A DNA stretch of 42,404 nucleotides, taken from positions 1 through 42,404 of the IMG/VR virus record IMGVR_UViG_3300051212_000114, one strand, 5' to 3'. The position numbers were made by a program, and so were the translations under genes. This stretch comes from a virus. Every line of letters starts with the position of its first letter. The stretch's first letter is position 1. This document shows positions 15,460 through 23,222 of this stretch, in pieces. Under the pieces are notes generated by a model. That model saw only the letters and a program-made list of their open reading frames with translations, was not told the origin of the DNA and made no database searches.

Positions 15460-17710
15460 TTTCTAGTGTACTTGCGGCAATTAAAGGAACTTTTATAGTT
15501 TTTCCTCTAGCTGATAAAAATAGTTTATCATCAGATACAGTAATAGTCAACCATCCACCGTTCTTAAGATCGCCAAACAACATCATCTTAGCAAGGTCAC
15601 GCTTAATTTCCTTGTCAATAACACGTTGTAGAGGACGGGCACCCATCTTAGCATCAAAACCTTTTTCAATTAACCACTCAATGGCATCTTTGTCTATTTT
15701 GATTCTTACTGCTTTATCTTTGACCTGTTCTCTCAGTTCGTCAATGAATTTAGTAACAATCTTAGTCATAGTGGCTTTTTCGAGTTTAGTAAACGTGATA
15801 ATACCATCTAATCTATTACGGAATTCAGGAGTAAAGAACTTCTTAAGATCTGTATCGGAATAATCCTTTTCTTGTTTACCAAATCCAATGTTGTTCTTTT
15901 CAGCTGACTGGGCACCTGCATTAGTAGTTAGAATCAACAACAGATTTCTACAATCGGCCTGTTTTCCGTTAGAGCCTGTAACAAACCCGTTATCCATCAT
16001 TTGAAGTAATACAGTTGTTACATCTGGATGTGACTTTTCAACTTCGTCAAACAGCAGTACAGCATTTGGGTGTTCTTGAATCTGAGTAATCAATTGACCA
16101 GCATTTTCTTCAAACCCAACATATCCTGGAGGACTACCAATCAACTTACTAATACTATGTTTCTCTTGATATTCACTCATATCAAATCTTAATAGCTTAA
16201 CACCAAGATGTTTGGCCAGTGATTTAGCAGTTTCAGTCTTACCACATCCAGTTGGACCCATAAACACAAAACTACCAACTGGTTTATTTTCTGGCTTTAG
16301 ACCTGCTCGAGCAACAATGATCTTATCTACTACTTCTTGAATAGCTAGATCTTGTCCAAATACCTCATCTTGTAGTCTAGGTTGTAGTGTGGCAAGGCCT
16401 TCACTTTCTTGTTCGGCAACTACTTCTTCAGGAATCTGCACCATCCTTGATAATTCAAATTCAATTTCTTTAGCGCCAATCACACGCTCGTCTGCTAGTT
16501 TTAAATTAAATCTAGAACATGCACAGTCAATTAAATCGATAGCTTTGTCGGGTAGTTTTTTATCTGCTTGATAACGAACGCTTAATTTAATTGATGCTTG
16601 CAATGCCTCTTCTTTAATTTTAACATTATGATGCTGTTCATAATATTTTTTAATGCCTTTAAGAATCTGCAGAGTCATTTCTGGTGTTGGCTCGTCAACA
16701 GTGATGCGTTGGAAGCGACGCATTAGAGCACGATCCTTTTCAAAGTGCTTGCGATATTCTTCCCAGGTAGTTGATGCAACAACCTTAATGTTGCCTTTAC
16801 TAAGTGCAGGTTTCATCATGTTAGCAAGGTCATTGGCTGAATTACTTGCTGAGCCTGCACCACTGATCATATGTGCTTCGTCAATGAACAAAACAGTTTT
16901 GCCTTTTTTACTGAGACCTTTTAGTACTGCTTTAAATCTTTCTTCAAAGTCACCTCGGTACTTACTACCTGCAAGCATAGCAGAGATGTCTAAGTTATAA
17001 ACTGTGTAGTCCTTGAGGAAGTCTGGAACAGCACCCTTAACAATATTATAGGCAAGTCCTTCTGCTATAGCAGTCTTACCTACACCAGGATCTCCTACGA
17101 GGATAACGTTATTTTTACTGCGACGACCTAAGGCTAGGGCAATGTTTTCTAATTCATCAATGCGACCAATAACTGGATCAATGCTACCTTTCTTGACACT
17201 GTCGTTCAAGTTAGTAGTAAATGCCTTCAATGCCTTGTTGCCAGCTTGATCAGGCAATTCTTCTTCTTCGGGGCCTTCTGAAGAATTGTTTAGGTAGTCT
17301 GCAAATTTATCTTTATCGATTCCTGCTTGCTGGATATAAAAATATGCCCAGGATCTTTTTTCACCAATGATTGATAAAAACACATCAGCAGGCTCAATAC
17401 GCTGCCGCCCGTTAAACAATACCTGTGTAAATGCACGATTAAGCACACGCTCAACACTTTGAGTTTTCTTTGGTTTAACTACAACATCGGGGACTGTAAT
17501 TTCAGCACACTTATTTTTTAAGTAGTGTTCAAGATTTTTCTTTATATATTCTGGATCACTTCCGTAACCTTGTAGACAGTTAGAAAAGGATTCCTCACAG
17601 AGCATGGCAAACAACAGATGTTCTATTGTTAGATACTCATGCCGTAACTGTCTAGCTGTTTCGATAGCCTTTTCAAAAACTGCTTGTAGGTTATCACTTG
17701 GTTCTACCAT
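15440..17710 (-). CDS. clpA: ClpA-like AAA+ unfoldase (ATP-dependent Clp protease ATP-binding subunit)
   Basis: A full-length ClpA: 756 residues against 758 in E. coli. An N-terminal Clp_N domain (1-140) is followed by two AAA+ modules. D1 has Walker A GDPGVGKT (206-213) and Walker B LFIDEAH (274-280). D2 has Walker A GPTGCGKT (485-492), Walker B LLFDEVEK (552-559) and the conserved FTPEFRNRLD (626-635). There is no ClpB middle domain. The loop NNIGFG (606-611) carries the IGF/IGL tripeptide that docks ClpA and ClpX on ClpP, so it could use host ClpP to redirect proteolysis. AAGGAA precedes the ATG, and dnaJ ends nine bases upstream. The two genes form an early operon from the consensus promoter at 18612-18640. 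Confidence 0.95.
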   Translation of the reverse strand: MVEPSDNLQAVFEKAIETARQLRHEYLTIEHLLFAMLCEESFSNCLQGYGSDPEYIKKNLEHYLKNKCAEITVPDVVVKPKKTQSVERVLNRAFTQVLFNGRQRIEPADVFLSIIGEKRSWAYFYIQQAGIDKDKFADYLNNSSEGPEEEELPDQAGNKALKAFTTNLNDSVKKGSIDPVIGRIDELENIALALGRRSKNNVILVGDPGVGKTAIAEGLAYNIVKGAVPDFLKDYTVYNLDISAMLAGSKYRGDFEERFKAVLKGLSKKGKTVLFIDEAHMISGAGSASNSANDLANMMKPALSKGNIKVVASTTWEEYRKHFEKDRALMRRFQRITVDEPTPEMTLQILKGIKKYYEQHHNVKIKEEALQASIKLSVRYQADKKLPDKAIDLIDCACSRFNLKLADERVIGAKEIEFELSRMVQIPEEVVAEQESEGLATLQPRLQDEVFGQDLAIQEVVDKIIVARAGLKPENKPVGSFVFMGPTGCGKTETAKSLAKHLGVKLLRFDMSEYQEKHSISKLIGSPPGYVGFEENAGQLITQIQEHPNAVLLFDEVEKSHPDVTTVLLQMMDNGFVTGSNGKQADCRNLLLILTTNAGAQSAEKNNIGFGKQEKDYSDTDLKKFFTPEFRNRLDGIITFTKLEKATMTKIVTKFIDELREQVKDKAVRIKIDKDAIEWLIEKGFDAKMGARPLQRVIDKEIKRDLAKMMLFGDLKNGGWLTITVSDDKLFLSARGKTIKVPLIAASTLENVSQAN

Positions 17711-17719
17711 ATCATTCCT

Positions 17720-18580
17720 TTATTTTCTATTAATTTCGTGATCAATAAGTTTTAATTTTTCAATTAATGCAGGGTCTTTAATTTCTGGAGTTTTAATTCT
17801 AATTTCAGCAACTAAGCGTCCTCGTATGGTGTTGTTAACATTAGTAAATCCATAACCGGTAACAGCGTATTCAACTCCTGTTTCAACACCTGGTCTTACA
17901 TCAATTGCAATATTTTGTCCATTAATTGATGAAACAGTTTTTCTACAACCAATCATTGCTTCAATTGGACTTATGTCTAAATGTGTGTACAGATCATTGC
18001 CCTCTCTTCTATATTTTGGATCTGGCATGACTAGTATTGTAACATTTAAATCTCCTCTTTGCAACTGAGGATGGCTGTCGTCACCGAGCCCTTGGTATCT
18101 AATTGTAGCACCGTGTTCAATTCCGGGCGGAACATTGATAATGACACTTTGTAATCTTCCGCTGGGCAGTGCGTAACTTGCTTCTAATTGTTTACCAGTA
18201 AAACTATCTAACAGTGTTATTTGGCATTGTATATTTAGATCTCTGTTTTTTCTTACACGTTGCCGTCCAAAAATATCTGCAAACGGGTGTTGACCTCCAA
18301 ATGGAGGAACTCCGCCAAACATGTCTGCAAAATCAGCAAAACCATCACTAGATGTAAATCTGAATTGACTGCCGCCACCGCCTCTACGCATTTGATCGTA
18401 TTCACTGCGTTTTTGTTGATCGCTTAGGGTAGCATAGGCATTTTGAATTTCTTTAAATTTTGAATCGTCGCCACCGGTTCTATCAGGATGATATTTCATA
18501 GCCAAGCTTCGATATGCCTGCTTGATTTCATCTTGGCTAGCACCAGAATCAACTCCTAAAATTTGGTATAAGTCTGACAT
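17720..18580 (-). CDS. dnaJ: DnaJ/CbpA-like co-chaperone (type II, no zinc finger)
   Basis: A 286-residue J-domain protein. The J domain (residues 3-65) has [22 protein letters not shown] with the HPD tripeptide needed to stimulate the DnaK ATPase, and a helix IV ending SEYDQMR. A Gly/Phe-rich linker (66-105, [20 protein letters not shown]) follows, then two C-terminal beta domains ([16 protein letters not shown], later [28 protein letters not shown]). The CxxCxGxG zinc-finger domain of type I DnaJ is absent, as in CbpA. It would deliver substrates to host DnaK. Next to ClpA and with a GroES-like gene elsewhere in the window, it forms a phage protein-quality-control set. Confidence 0.93.
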   Translation of the reverse strand: MSDLYQILGVDSGASQDEIKQAYRSLAMKYHPDRTGGDDSKFKEIQNAYATLSDQQKRSEYDQMRRGGGGSQFRFTSSDGFADFADMFGGVPPFGGQHPFADIFGRQRVRKNRDLNIQCQITLLDSFTGKQLEASYALPSGRLQSVIINVPPGIEHGATIRYQGLGDDSHPQLQRGDLNVTILVMPDPKYRREGNDLYTHLDISPIEAMIGCRKTVSSINGQNIAIDVRPGVETGVEYAVTGYGFTNVNNTIRGRLVAEIRIKTPEIKDPALIEKLKLIDHEINRK

Positions 18581-18585
18581 AGTCG

Positions 18586-18635
18586 TAAAAATAGGGTAAG
18601 GTTATAAAGTAATTATACTTTTTTAACCTTACCCT
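18586..18635 (-). terminator. Terminator-like hairpin enclosing the dnaJ promoter -10 box
   Basis: Perfect 12-base inverted repeats (18593-18604 and 18624-18635) close a 19-base loop and are followed on the minus strand by five T. Read-through RNA from the lysis genes would fold it and stop. RNA started at the enclosed promoter would lack the first arm and escape. Confidence 0.65.
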
Positions 18636-18640
18636 GTCAA
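18612..18640 (-). promoter_or_regulatory. Exact-consensus sigma70 promoter for dnaJ-clpA
   Basis: Minus strand TTGACA (18635-18640), 17 bases, TATAAT (18612-18617): a perfect match to the bacterial consensus. One arm of a 12-base inverted repeat fills most of the spacer and the other arm lies just past the -10 box. An operator for a repressor is therefore an alternative to the terminator reading. Confidence 0.9.
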
Positions 18641-18652
18641 GAGAGTGGAGGA

Positions 18653-18880
18653 TTATTTTTTCTTAGCGTCTTCCACTTTAGTGCCTTCGTGTTTCTTATG
18701 CACTTTAACTTCTTTACAGCTCTGCTTTGGCTTGCCAGTTTTTGCATCCTTGACTAGTTTGCCCTCTTTATCTTTAACATCTACGCAGACTTTTTTAGTT
18801 TCTGCCTTTGTTTCTTCTGCCGCTTGAGCAGGATATGCTAATGCTAATGCTAGACCTGCTATAAAAATTACGTGTTTCAT
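18653..18880 (-). CDS. Small exported Lys-rich protein with signal peptide (75 aa)
   Basis: A 75-residue protein with a clear Sec signal peptide: basic MKH, hydrophobic core VIFIAGLALALAY and a PAQA cleavage site before AEE (about residue 20). The mature part is about 55 residues, very rich in Lys, Glu and Asp, with two cysteines (KKVCVDVKD and KQSCKEVKV) that could pair in the periplasm. AGGAGAG precedes the ATG. It is the last gene of the lysis/late run. No family is known to me; a periplasmic or envelope role is all that can be said. Lacking a membrane anchor and lipobox, it is not an obvious spanin. Confidence 0.65.
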   Translation of the reverse strand: MKHVIFIAGLALALAYPAQAAEETKAETKKVCVDVKDKEGKLVKDAKTGKPKQSCKEVKVHKKHEGTKVEDAKKK

Positions 18881-18892
18881 TTGAACTCTCCT

Positions 18893-19438
18893 TTATAGTT
18901 CTGGTTGATCTGGTTGTACAGGCATTGGTTTGCCAGTACTACTCATCATGGGTTTTGCAGGAGCAACCGTTGCTCCAAATGACGGTGTTGAGCTAGGTGC
19001 GCTTCCAAAGCCGCCTCCGCCAAAGCTACTTGGGGCACTTGGTGCTCCGAAACTTGTCTGACCCTGTGCGCCGAAACTGCTTGATGTTGCTGTAGCAGAG
19101 CCAAATGTTGTTGGGCCACTTGGTGCCATTGATTGTAGACCGCCATTGTTTGCTCCGTTTAGTTTTTCTTGTGTGCGACCCCATGCCGCAAGTCCTAGAA
19201 CTGCACCCATAGCAATATGATACAATCCAGCACCTTGTAGGGTTAATGGTTGCCACTGTGTTACTGGCATCTTCATTGCTGCCTGTAGTAATGACCATAA
19301 TACTGGAAATAGTACAAAGTCACAGATACAAGTGCCCATGTAGATCCAACCCATCATTGGACGCCATTTACTGTTCATCCAGTCTTCTTTTTTCTTTTCT
19401 GAATCACTCATTTCTGCATAACTTTTTTGTTCGCTCAT
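18893..19438 (-). CDS. Holin candidate (GTA-type 3-TM holin family)
   Basis: A 181-residue protein. After a charged N-terminus, residues 26-95 hold WRPMMGWIYMGTCICDFVLF, a second hydrophobic stretch (FPVLWSLLQAAM) and a third (GAGLYHIAMGAVLGLAAWGRTQEK). This is the pattern of the three-membrane-segment holin family described from gene-transfer agents. The last 85 residues are a low-complexity Ser/Gly/Phe/Ala/Pro tail (SFGAPSAPSSFGGGGFGS) ending in an acidic QPDQPEL. A holin makes membrane lesions that time lysis. The endolysin and spanin genes about 3 kb upstream in the same direction support this. The long disordered tail is unusual for a holin, and family membership is from memory of the motif. 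Confidence 0.65.
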   Translation of the reverse strand: MSEQKSYAEMSDSEKKKEDWMNSKWRPMMGWIYMGTCICDFVLFPVLWSLLQAAMKMPVTQWQPLTLQGAGLYHIAMGAVLGLAAWGRTQEKLNGANNGGLQSMAPSGPTTFGSATATSSSFGAQGQTSFGAPSAPSSFGGGGFGSAPSSTPSFGATVAPAKPMMSSTGKPMPVQPDQPEL

Positions 19439-19452
19439 GTATCGCTCCTAAT

Positions 19453-20016
19453 TTAAAACCAAAGGAATAAACCGTTGGCTGATAGTACTAAACCTACACC
19501 TGCTACACCAAAACTAGCCCAAAACATTGGCATACTAACTGCAAGAATACTTGCTGATAATACAACGATGGCCAATTGATAGGCAGTTGACGCATAGCCA
19601 ATCCATGGACTAGATTTCTTTGCTAGTTCACGATCTGCTTCCATCTTACGTGCATTAACAGCAATTTCTTTTTTGTCGCTGTCCATGCGTTCTGCTTCTG
19701 CTTTGAATTCTTTCTTTAAAGCAGGATCACTAGTTGTCTTACTAGCAATCTCATAACTGACTAATCTGTTATTCTTTGCTTGATACTGTGCCCACGCATT
19801 GTTAGCACCTAGTGTATTGTTTAATACTGTGCTAGACAACTTGCCGCCGTACCAGCTGTTTACTGCTAAGAATAATGCAAATACAGAAATAACCATACCT
19901 GCTTTATCTTTAATCTTTGCTTCACGCTCACTGCGAGATCCAGGCGCTGGCTTTGGTGCATCTGAATCTTTGGGTTCTTTATTGATCAACTTTAAAATCG
20001 AATCGTGTAACGCCAT
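19453..20016 (-). CDS. DUF4337-like membrane protein
   Basis: A 187-residue protein with a soluble charged N-terminus (1-35), a membrane segment at about 42-58 (MVISVFALFLAVNSWYG), a long helical periplasmic or cytoplasmic stretch, and two C-terminal membrane segments (about 145-165 and 168-186). LNNTLGANNAWAQYQAKNN around 66-84, the KKEFKAEAERMDSDKKEI helix and the C-terminal hydrophobic pair match DUF4337, a bacterial family of unknown function. It has its own late-type box 23 bases upstream and lies between the radical SAM enzyme and the holin candidate. A role near lysis is possible but not shown. Confidence 0.7.
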   Translation of the reverse strand: MALHDSILKLINKEPKDSDAPKPAPGSRSEREAKIKDKAGMVISVFALFLAVNSWYGGKLSSTVLNNTLGANNAWAQYQAKNNRLVSYEIASKTTSDPALKKEFKAEAERMDSDKKEIAVNARKMEADRELAKKSSPWIGYASTAYQLAIVVLSASILAVSMPMFWASFGVAGVGLVLSANGLFLWF

Positions 20017-20039
20017 ACGATCACTCCTTAATATACTAG

Positions 20040-20046
20040 TATTTAT
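20040..20046 (-). promoter_or_regulatory. T4-type late promoter box (ATAAATA)
   Basis: Minus strand AATAAATACTAG, with the box 23 bases before the ATG at 20016 and a GGAGTGATC ribosome-site region in between. It overlaps the stop of the radical SAM gene. No -35 box is present. Confidence 0.6.
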
Positions 20047-21581
20047 TGAGGATTCAGCTTTAATAAGTCTTGGATATATCGATTTACAAAATTGTTGCGG
20101 ATTTTAATTCCTTGTTGCTCTTTTCCGGACACATCTAATTTAAGGAAATCCTCAGCGGTAGCGGCATCTACTCCCATGTTTTTTATTCCATGCTGGCCTA
20201 ACCACCCAAAATTACCTTTTTTATCGATTACGTCTTGACATTTAGCAATAACAGCGTCTGCATCACGTTTGCTAAAATTCATATTATTAACCCAAAATCG
20301 TTTATTGTAGCGGAAAGTGTACCCGTATTTTTCAGGATTTTTTTCAAAATGACTTTGCCAAATATTGTCAACTTTAGGGAAAAAGTTCATAGATAGACTA
20401 TGAATTTTTATAGCATCTATTGGATATTTTTGATCTGTAATTTCTCTCAACCAACTCTCAGCGGACTCTGCTGTTTCGTTTGGTAGTCCTACAATAAACT
20501 GAGAATCTACTATACCGTCTGGAATTTTTTCCTTGATCTGCATTAGGGTATTATAGACTTTATCTTTGGTAATACCTTTACCTATTGCTTTTACTGATTC
20601 GTAGTTTAAAGATTCAATACCAAAACTTAGTCCCCTACAGCCCATGTCTCTTAGCAAATCAATTGATATTGGATGTGCATTTATCAAGTCTAATCTTAAA
20701 AACGCAGAAAAATTAACTTTAAACGGCAGCTTTGCAAATACACTATTATAAAGTATTTCTAATTTTTCTAGACTGTCATTAAACGTATCATCTAAAAACC
20801 AATAATGGGTAGTACCAAATCTATCGTAATTTTCTTGTAGTTGCTGTCTTAAAATAATTGGATCTTTAAGATAGTCTAGTTTCTTTCTTCCATTTAGAGG
20901 ATAGGCACAGAATGCACAATTAAAAATACAGCCCCTGGCAATCTCCATTGGTAATGCTTCGCCGTATTGAACCATGTCGTTATCGTGCCAGGTGAATTTA
21001 TGATTGTTGTAGTCAAATCTACTAGCTTTGTGATCGTGAGTAAGACTAATTGATCCGTCTGTATTTTTGTGAGTTGGTAAAAATGGGTTCTTTCCCTGAC
21101 AATATCTAGTCCATTCTAGAACTGTTGTATCAGCATACCCTTCAATAAAACAATCAATGAACGGAGGAACTGCATTAGTTCTTCCCAGCGGCGCACGGCC
21201 ACCGCCCATTACAAATTTACAATTTGGGCTTTTAGCTTTTAGATGATTTTTAAGTTCAAGTAGTTCTTCGGAATTAAAAATATAAGTATTCTCAACGAAC
21301 ATTTCGAGATCATTATATACTGCATGAAGGTTCTTTTTATGTTGATTAAGTTTGCTTAACCAAGTTGAACTGAATCCAACCCATAACGTATCTTCATTTA
21401 CAAAATGTTCTAGTACTTGTTTGGCAGTTTCTAATCCCTTGGCAGCTATCCAAGGCCAACAGTCTATAACTTGAACAGTAAACCCTGCTTGTCTAAGTAC
21501 ATTGGCAAGCTGAAACGGACCAACCGGTCTCATGTGTGTTGACGGAAATGAGATTCCTGCACATATTACTACGTTTGCCAT
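20043..21581 (-). CDS. Radical SAM enzyme with B12-binding-like N-terminal domain
   Basis: A 512-residue protein. Residues 1-160 resemble a cobalamin-binding Rossmann domain (MRPVGPFQLANVLRQAGFTV, later MGGGRAPLGR, FIEGYAD). Near 215-230, EIARGCIFNCAFCAYPLNGR has the CxxxCxxC cluster that binds the 4Fe-4S/SAM centre. Downstream FLDDTFN, GLSFGIESLN and DSQFIVGLPNET fit the radical SAM barrel of the B12-dependent class. Known members methylate or rearrange unactivated carbons. The substrate here cannot be told; the size and layout rule out QueE. The gene sits one base after a coiled-coil gene, between spanins and holin, so it may be expressed late. Radical SAM proteins of this type are known in other T4-like phages. 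Confidence 0.85.
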   Translation of the reverse strand: MANVVICAGISFPSTHMRPVGPFQLANVLRQAGFTVQVIDCWPWIAAKGLETAKQVLEHFVNEDTLWVGFSSTWLSKLNQHKKNLHAVYNDLEMFVENTYIFNSEELLELKNHLKAKSPNCKFVMGGGRAPLGRTNAVPPFIDCFIEGYADTTVLEWTRYCQGKNPFLPTHKNTDGSISLTHDHKASRFDYNNHKFTWHDNDMVQYGEALPMEIARGCIFNCAFCAYPLNGRKKLDYLKDPIILRQQLQENYDRFGTTHYWFLDDTFNDSLEKLEILYNSVFAKLPFKVNFSAFLRLDLINAHPISIDLLRDMGCRGLSFGIESLNYESVKAIGKGITKDKVYNTLMQIKEKIPDGIVDSQFIVGLPNETAESAESWLREITDQKYPIDAIKIHSLSMNFFPKVDNIWQSHFEKNPEKYGYTFRYNKRFWVNNMNFSKRDADAVIAKCQDVIDKKGNFGWLGQHGIKNMGVDAATAEDFLKLDVSGKEQQGIKIRNNFVNRYIQDLLKLNPQ

Positions 21582-21582
21582 C

Positions 21583-21867
21583 TTATATTTTTTTATTAGC
21601 TAGTTCTTGTTGATGTCGAAGTCTTTCTTCACATGCATGAACTTCTAGTTGTAGCTCTTGTGCTACTTTTTGTGCTTTTTCAGCAGCCTGAACTGCGGCT
21701 TCCAAGGCAAACCTAGCTTCTTCTACAGCTTTTGTTTTAGCTGATGATAATTCTTTTTCTAATCTTTGTACATCGTTGGCAGCATACTCTGCACGTTTGT
21801 TTGAATCTAAGAAAATACGTCTTAGTTTTTTTGCAGCCGCTTCTTCTAGTTTCCTAATAAATCGCAT
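21583..21867 (-). CDS. Coiled-coil protein (94 aa)
   Basis: A 94-residue protein that is almost entirely charged or Ala-rich helix. It begins MRFIRKLEEAAAKKLRRIF, then NDVQRLEKELSSAKTKAVEE and AQKVAQELQLEVHACEERLR show heptad spacing typical of a parallel coiled coil. One cysteine (near 78) is present. It lies two bases after the Rz1-like gene and one base before the radical SAM gene. No membrane segment or export signal is present, so it is probably cytoplasmic or a virion part. Function unknown. Confidence 0.65.
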   Translation of the reverse strand: MRFIRKLEEAAAKKLRRIFLDSNKRAEYAANDVQRLEKELSSAKTKAVEEARFALEAAVQAAEKAQKVAQELQLEVHACEERLRHQQELANKKI

Positions 21868-21869
21868 GA

Positions 21870-22139
21870 TTATTTTCCGTCGTGTATTTTCTTTTGTCCG
21901 TTATACCAAACTATCCAATCATCTACTTTGGCCTTACAGTCGTAGTATGTAGCGTAGTTATCGCTAACAACATTTATAATGTCACTGAGTTTGTTTTTAT
22001 CTGGATCAACTTGTTTAAGATCTGGACAAGCCTCTAATAGTTCCTTAGGAATGTCAGGCCATACTTGTTTTACGGGTACAGGATCTTTAAACAAACAACC
22101 TGTTAACAACAACGGAGCAAGTAAAATAATATATTTCAT
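21870..22139 (-). CDS. Rz1: Rz1-like outer-membrane spanin lipoprotein
   Basis: An 89-residue lipoprotein: MKYIILLAPLLLTGC has a hydrophobic core and lipobox LTGC with Cys at residue 15, so it would be lipidated and placed in the outer membrane. A Pro-containing stretch (KDPVPVKQVWPDIPKEL) and a helical end (DNYATYYDCKAKVDDWIVWY) follow. The gene overlaps the Rz-like gene by four bases (ATGA), the usual arrangement of separated spanin genes. Together they would span the periplasm and fuse inner and outer membranes after the endolysin has cut peptidoglycan. Spanin sequences vary greatly, so the call rests on topology, order and overlap. Confidence 0.75.
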   Translation of the reverse strand: MKYIILLAPLLLTGCLFKDPVPVKQVWPDIPKELLEACPDLKQVDPDKNKLSDIINVVSDNYATYYDCKAKVDDWIVWYNGQKKIHDGK

Positions 22140-22591
22140 TTTGCTTTCTCCGGATTTTTAGAGGCTTTGTTTAAAAGCTCTATTGCTTTAGGATCAACTT
22201 CACACTTAGCATCAATAATCTTTTCTACTTCTTTGATTTCAGTTTTTATACGATCTCTATATTCAACACGAACTTCAGCTTTCTTTTTGCGTTCTTTTTC
22301 TAAATCTTTGTTTAGTTGCTGAGCCTGCGCCGCTTTGCGATCTGCTTCTTCTTGGGCTATACGAACTTTTTCTTCCCACATGGCTTGTACACCACTGCCA
22401 CCGTACATAAACACACACAACAATGCTGCCAAACCTCCTAGAGGTTTAACAAACATCATATAGGGTTTAAGGGGTGGAAAATGACTAAAGATGCTGGCAA
22501 AAAAGAAAGCTAGTAGACCGGCTCCAGCACCTGCTAACCACATCCAAGCAGGGATGGTACTGAGAACCGCGTCTATTAACCATGAAAACAA
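22136..22591 (-). CDS. Rz: Rz-like inner-membrane spanin
   Basis: A 151-residue protein with two hydrophobic segments (about 13-36, AWMWLAGAGAGLLAFFFAS, and 48-64) followed by a long charged coiled coil at 68-120 (EEKVRIAQEEADRKAAQAQQ, LEKERKKKAEVRVEYRD). The C-terminus AKCEVDPKAIELLNKASKN resembles ends of Rz-type spanins. A classical Rz has one N-terminal membrane segment, so the second is unusual and might point to an added membrane function. It follows the endolysin gene by one base and overlaps the Rz1-like gene by four. Confidence 0.75.
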   Translation of the reverse strand: MFSWLIDAVLSTIPAWMWLAGAGAGLLAFFFASIFSHFPPLKPYMMFVKPLGGLAALLCVFMYGGSGVQAMWEEKVRIAQEEADRKAAQAQQLNKDLEKERKKKAEVRVEYRDRIKTEIKEVEKIIDAKCEVDPKAIELLNKASKNPEKAK

Positions 22592-22592
22592 T

Positions 22593-23222
22593 TTAGTCTC
22601 CTAACACATGCAATGCATGGTTATAGTGTTTAATACGATCTTCTAAGCCAATGGTTCCGCCGTTAATTCTTTTAGTTAATGTAAGAATATCGCCTGCATC
22701 TGCCCATTGATTAAGTTTATTCTGTTCCCAAAAGAAACAAGCTGATTGTACAGCACCTTCAAACGTTTCTAAATATTCACTGGCTTCTTCAATAGGAATA
22801 TCAAGTGAACCAGCAAAGAACGCATAATTGTCACGACCAGTAAGCTGAATTAATCCACGACCACAATATCTCCAACCGTCACCTGAATCTTCTGGACCAT
22901 TGCCCATGCGATTAGCATACACTCTGTTGGCAATCATTTGTGGTTTGTTAGCATAAGCGGCTGCAATTGAATCATCTGGAAAGTACTTGGGAAATACTTT
23001 ACGTAAACTTGCCGCTTTGTAATTTAGATTTTCTTTTAAGAATTTAAATCCGCCACTTTCGTGAGCACATTGAGCAAGGAAGGCTGCTACTCTTGGTTTA
23101 GTATTAATTTCGTACTCGGGTAAAATTTCATTGATAGCTTCAAACCAGTTATCTACATAGGGGTTGCCTTTGATGATTTCTGCAAGATGACGCTTAGTAA
23201 ATTCAAAATTAAATCCTGACAT
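22593..23222 (-). CDS. GH19 chitinase-fold endolysin
   Basis: A 209-residue lysozyme of the glycoside hydrolase 19 type common in phage endolysins. AHESGGFKFLKENLNY at 53-68 supplies the two acidic catalytic residues (E55, E64). RYCGRGLIQLTGRDNYAFF and TKRINGGTIGLEDR are the other conserved blocks. It would cleave the glycan strands of peptidoglycan. No signal peptide is present, so release needs a holin; a holin candidate lies downstream at 18893-19438. The ATG overlaps the stop of the preceding gene as TAATG, and a spanin pair follows directly: a compact lysis cassette. Confidence 0.93.
   Translation of the reverse strand: MSGFNFEFTKRHLAEIIKGNPYVDNWFEAINEILPEYEINTKPRVAAFLAQCAHESGGFKFLKENLNYKAASLRKVFPKYFPDDSIAAAYANKPQMIANRVYANRMGNGPEDSGDGWRYCGRGLIQLTGRDNYAFFAGSLDIPIEEASEYLETFEGAVQSACFFWEQNKLNQWADAGDILTLTKRINGGTIGLEDRIKHYNHALHVLGD

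Noticed and set aside
20043-21581. Radical SAM protein as QueE of a 7-deazaguanine pathway partnering the DpdA-like protein
   Set aside because: It is more than twice the length of QueE and has a cobalamin-like N-terminal domain; gene distance is also large.
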